Source: Solea solea (taxonomy: Eukaryota > Chordata > Actinopteri > Pleuronectiformes > Soleidae). From it: 64,000 bases of DNA. Both the position numbers and the translations under genes were made by a program. The notes below the pieces were generated by a model, which had not been told where the DNA came from, searched no databases, and saw nothing but the letters and a program-made list of their open reading frames with translations. Positions 33,328 through 43,381 of this stretch are shown one piece after another (position 1 is the first letter of the stretch; each line of letters opens with the position of its first letter). The stretch spans positions 27,050,822 through 27,114,821 of the forward strand of contig NC_081142.1 in NCBI RefSeq assembly GCF_958295425.1, written 5' to 3'.

Positions 33328-33640
33328 GTTAAAAAAAACAATTTCAGTGTGTTTCTGCTGTTTCTCTACAGTGATTTCTCCTCGTACAGCAGCCGCACAC
33401 TCTCCCACTGGAGCAGTCTCTCTGCCAGGCAGGGTCAGAGGCATTGATTTTTAAAGCTGCAATGTTTCACACACCCACTAGGGGGCAGTATGCGACTTAA
33501 AAAAAACAAAAAAGCCCATGTCCTGATTTATGTGATGAAGCCTGAGCCTTGACAGGCCTATGTGTTCCAAAGCTCCAAAAAAAGGAGAAAAAGAAAATGA
33601 AATAAATTAAATGAAAATTTAAAGTCAAATTGATTTTATC
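33328..33640. other. Interval with an exon-like segment and a miniature-element edge
   Basis: At 33346-33371 a good pyrimidine tract ends in CAG; the following 62 bases read openly in two frames up to a weak GTCAGA donor. At 33451-33490 'ttaaagctgcaatgtttcac' then 'cccactagggggcagtatg' looks like the edge of a TTAAAG-type miniature element. Neither is firm. Confidence 0.35.
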
Positions 33641-34228
33641 CTCTATATAAAAAGCAAATCCTCCAAGCACACATACGACACGATATTCTTACAAGCCGCG
33701 CAGATTATGTGCGTTTCTACAGCCTGTAAATAATCACATGTTCTGCGGCGTGGCTTCACACATGCAGAGCACAGAGGAAGGCTTAGCGGGATTAATGGCC
33801 GCAATGCTTTTGTTTGTAACACGGTGGTGTGTCGGAGACGGTCACTGTCGTGTTGAGACGTCCACGTATGAGAAAGTTTTACTGGGGAATGTGAACACAC
33901 AACTGAGCTGGAGACGAAAAGAAGGGAATCAATTGACGGATTCATTTTGTGATTAAATGAAAATCAATATTATGTTTTTACGTCACACTATTTTATTGTT
34001 GTCTACGCTGGATTTACGTAAACTGCTGCTCAGGCCTCACATTCAAGAAAAACTTCATGAAATAGTCTTGTAGGAAATAAAAGGGGGTAATTTAAAAAAA
34101 GATGAAGATTTGATATGTGTATTTATTTATATATAAATATTTGTAGAGTTAAATGTACCATTTTATAAGATACACCTGTTCAACTGCTCACTAACGCAAA
34201 TGAATAATCAGCCAATCATAGGGCATAC

Positions 34229-34229
<1 letters not shown>
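33641..34229. other. Unassigned interval
   Basis: No gene or family is recognised. The part from 34090 on is AT-rich. Confidence 0.5.

Positions 34230-34270
<41 letters not shown>
34230..34270. repeat. (GATA)n microsatellite
   Basis: Ten GATA units, also readable as (AGAT)n. Confidence 0.97.
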
Positions 34271-34271
<1 letters not shown>

Positions 34272-34491
34272 AACACACGTGTCATTTTCATTTTGAGAAA
34301 ATCAAAAAAAGGAATGATGCATGACAGAAAACATGCGTTTACGGCCCCCGTTTAAAGCGCAGGTGTGCAGGCATCGTTGACGTGACCACCGTGGCACTGA
34401 CATGTGCACCGGTCTGTGAACAAGTCAATTAGAAGTGGCTGCAGATTACTGTATTTGTTAATTAAATAGGGGGCTACCTTAACCACCGAGG

Positions 34492-34532
34492 TGCAGCAGC
34501 AGCAGCAGCGGCAGCAGCGGCAGCAGCAGCAG
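34492..34532. repeat. (CAG/CGG)n triplet array
   Basis: Thirteen or so triplets, mainly CAG with two CGG interruptions (at about 34508-34520). It gives poly-Gln or poly-Cys frames. No flanking coding evidence. Confidence 0.95.
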
Positions 34533-34792
34533 CTCACACCTCACAGTGCAACACTAACAGCTGTCTGGCCTTGTTCAGAGAGAAGAGAGCGAGAGAGAGA
34601 GAGCAGGTTCATTAAGCAGCGCTATCTCTCCTGGGCTTGTCCACCTGCCTTGATCACGTTTGCATTAATAATGCATCGCCAAGCGCAGTAATACAACCAT
34701 TACATTCACCGCTCCTCTCAGCCTCACACTGGCTGCCACCACCACAATATGGGGAAAAGGGAAAATCTAATCTTTTCCTTCTCTTATACTCT

Positions 34793-34801
<9 letters not shown>

Positions 34802-34833
<32 letters not shown>

Positions 34834-34836
34834 ACA
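34802..34836. repeat. (AC)n microsatellite
   Basis: About thirteen AC units followed by a GACACAC interruption. Confidence 0.95.
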
Positions 34837-35285
34837 AAAAAATGGCTTTACCCTCCCTCTTCTGGGTTCACTACACTTTGAAAACAATCCAGCAGACGGC
34901 AGATGAAAGTTGACCGTTTGGAGTCTCGGTCTGAAGAGATAGTGTATTTGCCGCACAACTCTATGTCTGATAACAACTAAAGAACGGTGTTTGTGTTTGT
35001 TTGTCTCACAGGAGAAGCGTCGCCTGGCACACGGAAACTCAAGGTGACTATGAATTTTAAAAGGGAAAGCCTGCACTCGGAGCCGGTCGGCCTTTTCTCA
35101 TAAAACCTGATTCAAAATAAGCTGCTTTGACCAAATATCACTGAAAATGGTGGACTAGTAATTGAGTGTATTTATGCAAAATGTTAAGTTATATGCATGA
35201 TAATAGCTGACAATAATGGAAACCATCTCGTGTTAACAAAGTGTGTATACAAGTGCGCCATATGCACATGTATACACGTACACAT

Positions 35286-35440
35286 GCATTTAATGGCTGT
35301 TGATCGATTAAAAAATAATTCAATCACAATATTTGCTGCCTTTGATGACGATTGATCGCATATTTTCATCTTGAAACTGAGGTAATGTAAAAATCACAGA
35401 AGTAATGTAGAAATTAAATTCAAACACTATTGTATAATAA
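35286..35440. mobile_element. hAT-like 'gattaatcgca' repeat, copy 1
   Basis: The words 'ggctgttgatcgattaaaaa', 'gatcgcatattttcatcttg' and 'actgaggtaatgtaaaaatc' align with 35745-35890. They resemble a fish element with a 'gattaatcgcgattaatc' terminal region. No coding part. Confidence 0.5.
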
Positions 35441-35744
35441 AAAAAAATAGACTGTGAACTAAATAACTTGTGATGATTTAAAAGCCTGATGACCAAACAT
35501 CCGTCTTAAATGAAGTTTAAGGTAAAGGTTGGATTCCTATGAATGATACTGGAATTCTCCTCCACGCTCTCGTCTGTCTTGTGACGTCTCAGATTTTTCA
35601 CAGGTACGTGTTGAAATGCGATTGTCTTCGTTTATTTCAGCACGATTGGATCCACTTAACATTCAGTTGTTATATTTCATGCGAATTATGCATGAGTTAA
35701 TCACGCTCATCTTGGAAAGTAGAATTTATTTGTCACAAAACGCT
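35441..35744. other. Unassigned spacer between two related repeats
   Basis: Unique-looking sequence between the two copies; nothing recognised. Confidence 0.5.
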
Positions 35745-35890
35745 GAGGCTGTCAATTGATTAAAGGAAATAATGAATTCATTTGTGCAAATGCTGTGATT
35801 AATCACAATTATCTTTTCATCTTAACACTGAACCTTGTAATAATTGATGTTTAAATAATAATAAAAAAAATCAATGTAGAACCAACACAG
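35745..35890. mobile_element. hAT-like 'gattaatcgca' repeat, copy 2
   Basis: The words 'ggctgtcaattgattaaagg', 'ctgtgattaatcacaattat', 'cttttcatcttaacactgaa' and 'ccttgtaataattg' match copy 1 in order. The pair sits about 460 bases apart in the same orientation. Confidence 0.5.
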
Positions 35891-36960
35891 AGGCAGCATA
35901 TTTAAAACCAAACACTCATTTTTAAGGTTAAGAAATAAATGAGATTTAGAGTGCATTAGCTGCTCTGTTGTAACATTAATAAGGTCCATCTGACAACTAG
36001 TTAAAGTGAGCTTTTCCACCGAGAGCTAACACTGCTAGCAGAGTGCATGTGGAGGCTAATCGTAGCTAGCTGTCATTTTGTCATGCTGTTCCTTTGAGGA
36101 TATTACTTCCTGCCTGCCACACACTCAAATGTGACAACAAACAAGCTATTTATTTGTACATTTACTACGAGTATTGCGACATTGTGTCTGTGAGACCTCG
36201 TCCTTTACCTCACTTGGGTGTAGCTAACAGCTAAGCTAACAGGTGAGTCAGCAGATTAGCTCGTTGCTTTGCCGTCTGTGGCGTAGAACCCAGAATTCTT
36301 CCACGCACTGTTGTTTTGGCTGTTTATTTTGAACTTGGATGAGTTTTTAAGGTTCCAGTTTAAACATTTTCTCCAAAAAGTTTCAACAAATGGTGAAATT
36401 TCGGATAACAAATTACAAACCAAGTAGGATAGTGTGGTGGAATTCAGGGTCAAAGGAAAGGAACTGCATCAGGAAGTGAACAAAATCCAGCTCAGTTTAA
36501 AAAAACAACACAAACATTGTCAAACAATGATATGATAAGTCAATTTAGCCACCACTAAAAACATTTAAACTCTTGTAAATGGTACAGTCAGTTGAGGATG
36601 ATTTAGGATGAAGAGGGGCAGGAGGAGGAGGAGGAGGAGGGTCATCTTCAGTTAACGTTGTGGCCTGATTGGAATAGATCAGAGAGATTTGCATAGATTT
36701 CCACACACCTGTAATTATATCTAAATGTGGCCTCTGTGGAGCAGCTGCAGGCTTTACATAGATGAGAATCGGAGGGGGAAAATGAAGATGGAGGAGGACG
36801 ATGATGACGGCGATGACGATGAGGCTCTGCTCAACATTCACACAGTGACTGTGTGTCTCTGTGCGGTAGGCCCCCCAACATCCAAACAGTCAACAGGAGG
36901 AAATTGGAGCAGCCGTGGCTGTGCTGTGGTGCTTGGGTAAATATTACTTATTATTTTCTA
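35891..36960. other. Unassigned interval with GGA array and acidic frame
   Basis: A (GGA)7 array lies at 36621-36641, and an ATTTGCAT octamer (36687-36694) follows. At 36776-36840 a GAT/GAC-rich stretch encodes an Asp-rich run in one frame (36725-36940). It may be conserved or simple sequence; no splice pair is convincing. 'agctaacagctaagctaaca' repeats lie near 36222-36241. Confidence 0.4.
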
Positions 36961-37985
36961 ATGTAACTCTCCCTAAGCCTGAGCTCAGATTTCCATTTGG
37001 AGGCAAACATAGAGGGGATCCAGGAGTCGTGCAAATGGCCAAGTAATTAATGTTACCATGCACGCCCAAGATATTAGGATGTTAACAGTGTTGGAGCCAT
37101 GTGATTCCGAATACAGAGTGAGGGCTTTATTACTGCGGCCCAGACAGTAGGTGACATCCCTCCTAATTGGGGACATCAGAGTTCCTGCTGCTGTGTCTTA
37201 TCCTCAGTTCAGATCGCTCTTTTTCTTTTTAATTTATTCACTTTCTCTTCTCTCCCCCCCTTCCTTCTTCTTTCTACTCTTCCTTCTCGCTCCTTATCAC
37301 TGGGATCTGCTCTCATTAGCAGTCGGCTTTGGCGGCGCCGCCGCTCCCCCTTCCTCCCACCTCCTCCCCGTCCTCCCAGCCACTCCTCCTCCTCTCCCCC
37401 CCCATGTTCTTTGCATTTCAAGTGGCGGCACCATGCAGGAGCAGCCCCACGTTACCGTCAGGCAGAGAGAGAGAGAGAGAAAGAGGGAGCACTCAGTTGA
37501 TGCTTCATCACGCCGCCGCATCCCGACATCTGGGGCCGTCTTTTTTCTTTCTTTTTTTTCTTTTTTTCCCATGAGCACCAGTGTGTCATTAACAGGATTA
37601 ATCTGGGCCCTAATTTCCTAATGATTGCTGTTTTAATGTATGTGAACGAGTGCAGTCTCTTGACTCATTACCGCCAATTTGCCTGAGACACACATAATCA
37701 GACTCTCTAACAACCCACCAACATTTATTTTTGCTAATATGATTTTTTCTTTTTTTTTCCTCCCCTTCCCTCCTCTCTCCCCACTGTGGATAGAGCAAAC
37801 ACAGTTTAGTTCTAGCTGAGTGGATTCCTAATCATTGCTTAAGGTACGCTTTACTGACACTGAATGACATGCAAATCACAGAGAAATCTCATTTACCTCC
37901 GCATGTGTGGCCTAATCTCACTATAATGGAGTCTGTGGTGTGTTATCTTTGCATTAGGATGTATGGTAAAGAGGCAACAGCAGTT
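36961..37985. promoter_or_regulatory. Candidate conserved noncoding island with octamer and pyrimidine tract
   Basis: Unique sequence surrounds a long pyrimidine-rich tract (about 37205-37400) and a (GA)n run (37464-37483). A perfect ATGCAAAT octamer occurs at 37869-37876. Stretches such as 'aacaggattaatctgggccc' (about 37590) and 'ggcctaatctcactataatg' (about 37909) have enhancer texture. The 156-codon frame at 37151-37621 is Leu/Ser/Pro-rich because of the pyrimidine tract and is not a gene. Confidence 0.36.
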
Positions 37986-38186
37986 GCTGTTAGGGTCACT
38001 GTTGTAAAGACGCCGCAGTAGAAGGCGCTGCAAAGACTTTACAACTAACAACTACACAACTAACTAACTAATATTATTACTGCTGAATGTCTTTATATGG
38101 AAATGGTGAATGGAGGAGTTCCTTTTTGTGTTTTCAGTTTCAAGAGTTTTATAACAGATGTACAGTATTCACTTTAGTTTAGTGTT
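37986..38186. other. Unassigned interval
   Basis: A short 'caactaacaactacacaactaac' type direct repeat lies at 38042-38065. Nothing else. Confidence 0.5.
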
Positions 38187-38300
38187 GCTTTTAGTTGAGT
38201 TTATTTCGGTCATTTCAGAACAACAATGAAAAATAGAGGGACGCAGCAAAGAATAAAGGCAATAAAGATATCCAATAAACTCAACTCAACTAAACTGCAC
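38187..38300. repeat. Short inverted repeat, possible tiny miniature element
   Basis: 'ttttagttgagtttattt' (about 38190-38207) is the near reverse complement of 'aataaactcaactcaactaa' (about 38274-38294), with about 70 bases between. This is a hairpin-capable unit. It could also be a LINE-tail fragment beginning 'gagtttatttcg'. Confidence 0.6.
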
Positions 38301-39515
38301 ACCCATGCATGGAAGATATAATAGACTGAGTGAATGCTGTTCTGTTTTATTTATTTGGTCTCAAAATAATGCAGTTCCTCTGTGCCATATATCTCTGTAA
38401 ATTGATTGAAGAATTAGAAGTCTGTATTTATATGAAAACTCATTTAATATCATTTAATTAATGAAGACAGGGAGATGTTGAGTAACAGGCTTCTGTTTTA
38501 CATCTAGGACAATTTTATCCATCTTTACAGCTGTGAGAATTAGAAGTGTGTCTCTTTATCTTTGTTCTCTCACAAATATTTATCTGGGTATTTTCATCTA
38601 ACTCCAAACCTAGATCATTTCCGCAGATCTTTAAGCTTTGGAAAGATGTGAGACCTCCTTTAAAAATGTATTGTAACATTGGCTTATTTTCTAATTCCAG
38701 AATAGCAGCATCTCCTCTATTTGAAAACAATTCACAGCTTTCATGTCTTTGTATATGTTAACAGTTTGATTGTTCCGGTTCTGGTGATGATGTACGAGGA
38801 TTGGCTAAACTACCTCTTTTATAAGCAGCTGCATCGGGTTCACTGATCATGCGTGATGGGAGGATTGCATGGTTTTTAACACGACACAAAGGCATGTTCA
38901 CAAAATACTTGCATTGCTGGTTTCTTCAGTTTGTACGAGATGATCAATGATCGTGGAATTCAAGCCAAAGATTAATATACATTCATTGAAGCATGGAAAT
39001 TGGACTGATTAGTTATTACAGGTTGTGTTGGGAAGGTTTAATTCTGTTCTAAGCTCAATGAATGACTTGAATGAATGAAGGTATGATGTAAAAAAATAAA
39101 TCTTTCATTGGTTTTATGCCAAGGGTAGCCCAAACTCATTTTACCCCAAATCTCTGTAAATAAGTAACATAACCTGTATCTGTTGTTTACAGACATATGA
39201 TCCTGGCAACGTATTATGTGGAAACCCATAAGCCTCTTAAACATTTACATCAAGTACAGCGTTGACTGGGGAACTGCACACAGATGTATTCAGGCCCCGG
39301 GGCAGCTGCAGGGCAGACCTGTGAAACCTGGCCACGCTGTCTTGGTTTAAGCAAAAACAATCTTGAGGATTTTCACCCTAGAGAATCGACCATGGCTTCT
39401 ATGACAGTTGACCTTTAACCCCAACATACACCCCACTTCCTACAGGTGAAAAAAAAAAAAGAAGCAGATCAAGTCATACCTTTGCAGGTCAGTGGCCTCT
39501 GTGTGATTTCATTAA
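38301..39515. other. Unassigned interval
   Basis: About 1.2 kb of AT-rich unique-looking sequence. The two opposite frames at 38515-38761 are mirror images; one has no start context and neither shows a domain. No repeat family recognised. Confidence 0.5.
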
Positions 39516-39519
39516 GACA

Positions 39520-39945
39520 AACTGTCACGGTCCCCAAAAACACGACAACGAGGCAGTCAAGTTTGTGGAGGAAGAGGCACTTTGTCCAACAGTCAGTATC
39601 AAAACCAGGAATTCAGTCCAAAAACAGGCAAACAAATCCGACAAGGGGCAGGCAGTAATCTGAAGTCCAAGACAGGCAAACAGGGTCACAACAAAAGGCT
39701 TGGAAGAAAAAAATTAACACACAAGACAATCTGGCAGGGGTCAGATGAAAATGGACTAGTACATATACACAGAGGGACAAATGAGCAAATGGACTGCAGG
39801 TGAGGAGATGGGCGGGGACAACCAGGTGAGGGAAATGAGTTGATTGCATGGCATGGAGGAAAGGCGGGATATGAAATGACAGGATAATTAATGACAAGAA
39901 CATGAACACAAATTACAAAGAAAAGCAAAACTAAGGTTTGATTCT
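39520..39945 (-). repeat. AC-rich dispersed repeat, copy 2
   Basis: The words 'ctgtcacggtccccaaaaac', 'gtccaaaaacaggcaaac', 'gaagtccaagacaggcaaac', 'acaagacaatctggcag' and 'aaccaggtgagggaaatgag' match the common teleost AC-rich repeat type with 'gtccaaaaacaggc' and 'acaatctggca' words. This is the best copy of the three in the window. Mirror frames of about 100 codons on the minus strand are spurious. Confidence 0.6.
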
Positions 39946-40720
39946 TGTGTCGGACGTCGCGCTCATGACTCTTCCAGTGACGACACTCTCTGACCAATCA
40001 GTGGCCAGCAGTCTGACAACATCGCATTTTAGTATCGGCTCAGCTCGCTTGAAGTACCAGGTACTAACCCTAATGGAAAAAGCAAGAGAAGAGTCAAGCC
40101 CGAGTAGTGCTACAACTGTATCGAGGAAAAGTGCCTTATCATCATGGTCATGGTTCCCAACCTGTGCCAGAGATCACATGGGGGAAGCGGAGCTTTGTCT
40201 GATTTCTGAGGTTGTGAGGTTATTAAAATTACATTTGTGCACATTATATCCCAATCAAACACTCTACTGGATAATCAGAAGTTATAATCAGCCAAATTAA
40301 AACCCATTTTTTGGTCCATGTTTACATTTATTAAGCTATTTATTACCAACACCTCTGTGACCTTTGAACTTCTGCAACCATTAAGTAAGTAAGTCTGATG
40401 TCGGCATCTGTACAAACAAAATATCATGTCTGAGACTCATCGGTATCAAAGGGAAAACATTGCAATATCTCAAGAGTTACCTTGGTTTTGATTCTATGGA
40501 AGCATAGCTTTTATCCATATAGGAAGAAACACCTACAACTGCTGTTTATTTTTGCATATAAACATTTGTAATTTTCACTTAATTGTTCCAGTGTGTGTGT
40601 GTGTGTCTATCATCTACTAAGTGAAACCAGGTCATGAGCTGAAATTAAATGAGCAGATTTTCTCCTGGTGAATCATTAACTAGCACCATCACGCCAAACA
40701 GTCAATAGTAATTTGGGTCA
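39946..40720. other. Unassigned interval
   Basis: A 120-codon frame (39938-40300) shows no domain. The words 'gctcgcttgaagtaccaggt' near 40041 could be a repeat edge of the GTACC type. A short (GT)7 run lies at about 40592-40606. Confidence 0.45.
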
Positions 40721-40779
40721 TTCAATATGCATTGTTTATGGCTGGATGACAATAGATGCTATGTGTGGTATTACATCTG

Positions 40780-41230
40780 GTTTCAGATTCTGCAGAGAGG
40801 AGACACATTTCTAACTACTACTAGAATCTTTAAATGTCCAGTGTCCACGCCTATTTTCCTCAGGGTGTCAGGGAACTATATTGGAGGATGTCGCTCCTCT
40901 ACAGATGTGTAGCTTCTTTGTTGATTTTCAAAATGTTGCATAGTCTGGCTCCTCAGTACCGAGCTGAACGTTCTCAATGCTCGTACCCCGGCTATAGAGC
41001 ACTGAGGTCGTCACATGAGGTATTACTGTATGTCCCAAAGTCCAGGCTGAAAACAAAAGGAACTGATGTACGTTAGAGACTTTTAAGTCACACTTGAAGC
41101 CTTTTGAGGCTCGTTAAGCCACACATTCCAGGTCCTATTGGGACTGTTTTATTGTGTGTCTATTGTGTTGTATTTATTTATTTTTTTACTCTGGTTGGTT
41201 TTAAATGAGCTACTTTCAATTAAACTGTTA
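40780..41230 (+). pseudogene. LINE reverse-transcriptase C-terminal remnant
   Basis: In the 40834-41076 frame the peptide contains F-K-M-L-H-S-L-A-P-Q-Y, then R-A-L-R-S-S, then V-P-K-S-R-L-K-T-K-G. This follows the conserved end of fish non-LTR reverse-transcriptase proteins (family pattern: tyr-lys-x-leu-his-x-leu-ala-pro-gln-tyr, arg-ala-leu-arg-ser, val-pro-arg-ser-arg-leu-lys-thr-lys-gly). After a stop at 41076 the bases continue 'acttttaagtcacacttgaa', compatible with F-K-S-H-L-K. The catalytic domain is absent, so it is a 5'-truncated dead copy. The 3' UTR probably runs to about 41230. Confidence 0.8.
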
Positions 41231-41387
41231 CACACTGGACCATAAAAGGACATTTCAGTGAACAGTGCTACAAAGGACACACTGTAAACCTGTGTTCCCA
41301 CATGTCTCCTCTTATCGTCCTATCAAGACATGCTGAAGATCACACAATGTCACAAGGTTGATACTGTGCCACAGTTTACATGCAGTA

Positions 41388-41407
41388 CACACACACACAC
41401 ACACACG
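41388..41407. repeat. (AC)n microsatellite
   Basis: Ten AC units. Confidence 0.95.
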
Positions 41408-41519
41408 TGCAAGGTGTCACTGGAGGAGTCTGCTTTTCCATCCTGCTGATAAGGCAACACTCAGAACCACTCATATTAGAAAACCTGGTGATATACTGGC
41501 ATTCAAACACAAGTGATTT

Positions 41520-42130
41520 CATCTGTGACAAAATATTAATTAAAACCCCTTTTAAATGGCAGCCTGCTAATTGGATTGCACCTGCATCTGCATATACGAG
41601 GAGCAGACTCCATGATTAATATTACCCCTTGACTCACCCTGTCTGTGCCCGGTAACTCCTGGTACAAGTCGAGAAGTGCAGGGTAAATATTGAATCGGGG
41701 ACTAAACTCCTGCCGAACATGACAGAACAGGGAGACGATGTGTCAGAGTGGAGAAGCTGTCGTAATTAAGAAGCCGTAATCAGGCTTGGAGCTCAGGGCA
41801 AACCCTCCGGGTGTCATTTGTGATATTAAAACCAAGCCGTCCTCCTCCTTCTGTTTGTTGTGCTTCACTGGCTGGAGCTAATCTCTTTTAATATAGCCGC
41901 AAGTATGCAAATGGCCATTTCAATATACCGAACCTTCAATAGAGATCCCCTTTTAATTCAACAAAAGTCAAGAGCGGGACCTTGTCAGTCAAACTCCAGC
42001 TCTCCTCATAACAATACTAGTGTTTTCCCCATTTACACACAGTCCAGCTAATTAAGGGGGAAGTTTGTGGGGAGGACGGATTTGCGGCTTCCAGGAGAGA
42101 GCACGACACGACTTTTCCCACTTCTTAGCG
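41520..42130. promoter_or_regulatory. Candidate conserved noncoding island with octamer
   Basis: Repeat-free, with a perfect ATGCAAAT octamer (41905-41912) and many ATTA/TAAT words ('aaatattaattaaaacccct' near 41531). It runs directly into the duplicated block that starts about 42131, so the duplicated unit may be part of this island. Confidence 0.36.
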
Positions 42131-42266
42131 CTGGCCTCAGGTGGATTTCAAACCTGTTTGCCGACGCTCTTCAGGATCCTTATCAAATTATGCAAAAATG
42201 GCCATCATAAATGTCTCACTACACTACTCTCTACTCCATGTGAGGAATGAATAGCTCGGCATAGAC
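42131..42266 (+). repeat. Duplicated enhancer-like block, unit A
   Basis: Ordered words 'cctcaggtggatttcaaacc', 'tgtttgccgacgctcttcag', 'ttatcaaattatgcaaaaat' and 'ctactctctactccatgtga' with 'ggaatgaatagctcggcata' are shared with unit B at 43382-43528. It does not resemble any transposon family known to me. It sits in an otherwise unique island. Direct orientation, about 1.25 kb from unit B. Confidence 0.8.
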
Positions 42267-42413
42267 ATCTGTTTGTTTTTCTGTGAAATAAATATGAATA
42301 AAGAAGAAATACAGATCGATTAATTCACAGATACAGTAATAGACAAAGAAGCAAGCAAACAAACAAAAACCTCAGGATATGATACCCTGCATCATCATAT
42401 AATATTCTACTGT

Positions 42414-42580
42414 GGGGCTGCAACCAACAACTATTTCGATAGACAGTAGAATTAATTTTTTTTGAACCCGGAGACCCTCTGGCTACAAGCCCAATTCCCT
42501 TCCACCTGGCCATGGGCTGTCCACAACAGTCAACTTGTCATTGATTATTGTAACGATTATCGACTAATCAAGTAACCTTA
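42414..42580. mobile_element. hAT-like miniature element, interrupted copy
   Basis: The left end 'ggggctgcaaccaacaacta' matches the family start 'agggctgcaactaacgatta'. The right part 'tgattattgtaacgattatc' and 'gactaatcaagtaac' carries the opposite terminal words. The middle is replaced by a tRNA-like insertion (42464-42519). Same family as 6613-6884. Confidence 0.65.
42464..42519 (-). mobile_element. tRNA-like SINE head inserted in a miniature element
   Basis: Read on the minus strand, 'cagcccatggccaggtggaa' has an A-box-like 'tggccaggtgg', and 'gtctccgggttcaaa' has a B-box-like GGTTCAAA. The two are spaced as in a tRNA promoter. No tail follows, so the copy is a 3'-truncated SINE head or a degraded tRNA pseudogene. 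It cannot be told which tRNA. Confidence 0.5.
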
Positions 42581-42992
42581 AAAACATGCATAAGCTCGTC
42601 ATAGAAGTGCATCAGACTGATGTAATTAGCAAGTTGTCCTGCAGCAGGCGCTGGGAGCTAAGCTTGTCCTGCATACATGCTGTCTTTGCTCATCAGAAGA
42701 AGACAACAGTGTAGTGTTGTTTGCTGTGACGATGGAGGATACCAACCAACAGAAGACAAGCTACATTTGTCCTGAGCAGACGATCTTGACAACAAAGCAT
42801 TTAAAACGCAGTGTATGGAATCTTTTCTGATTCTACACCGTAGATGGCAAAGTAACGAAGAAACCTGCTGACCTAGCTGTTAGCTTAGCTGTTAGCTCCG
42901 TTAACTAAGGAGCATTGGACATGTTGTCACCTTTGTCACGCTCAGCAGAAATAGGTAGAATAAAGATTACTCACTCACTCCATCACATTCTT
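42581..42992. other. Unassigned spacer inside the local duplication
   Basis: Direct 'gctgttagcttagctgttag' type repeats occur near 42876-42896. No gene. Confidence 0.5.
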
Positions 42993-43275
42993 TACACCTT
43001 GGTTTAGTGGCTAGCACTATTACCTCACAGCAAGAAGGGCACCTGTTTGAATCCCGTTTCCATCCACAGTCCAAAAACATGCAGAGGTTAATTGACACTC
43101 TAAATTGACCGTAGGTGTGAGTGTTAGAGTGAATGGCTGTGTGTTTGTCCTGCATTGGACTGGCGACCTGTCCAGGATTTGACCCCGTCTTTCACCCTAT
43201 GTCATCTGGGATTAGCTCCAGCTCCACCGTGACCCTCATGTGGGGGATACAGCAGTAGACAGTGACTAAGAGAGT
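42993..43275 (+). mobile_element. tRNA-derived SINE (CAGCAAGAAGG family), near full length
   Basis: The head 'ccttggtttagtggctagca' (A-box-like) and 'cctgtttgaatcccg' (B-box-like) is followed by 'ccatccacagtccaaaaaca', 'tgacactctaaattgaccg', 'ggactggcgacctgtccagg' and 'tctgggattagctccagct'. This is the order of the abundant teleost retroposon. The part between the B-box and the 'cagtccaaaaacatgcag' words is shorter than usual, indicating an internal deletion. It separates the two duplicated blocks A and B. Confidence 0.8.
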
Positions 43276-43381
43276 GAAAACCAGTGGTGTGTTTAGATCA
43301 TGTACATTTCAAATCTCATAACATCCACTGGTTTTGCAGCAGTTGTTCTCCAGAATAGTAACCGGCACTAGCATTAGCATT
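43276..43381. other. Short unassigned spacer
   Basis: No feature seen. The tail of the SINE may extend into it. Confidence 0.4.

Noticed and set aside
37151..37621. 156-codon Leu/Ser/Pro-rich frame
   Set aside because: Produced by a long pyrimidine tract; low complexity and no domain.
42464..42519. Functional tRNA gene
   Set aside because: Only A-box- and B-box-like words are present; no full cloverleaf or terminator was seen and it sits inside a mobile element.
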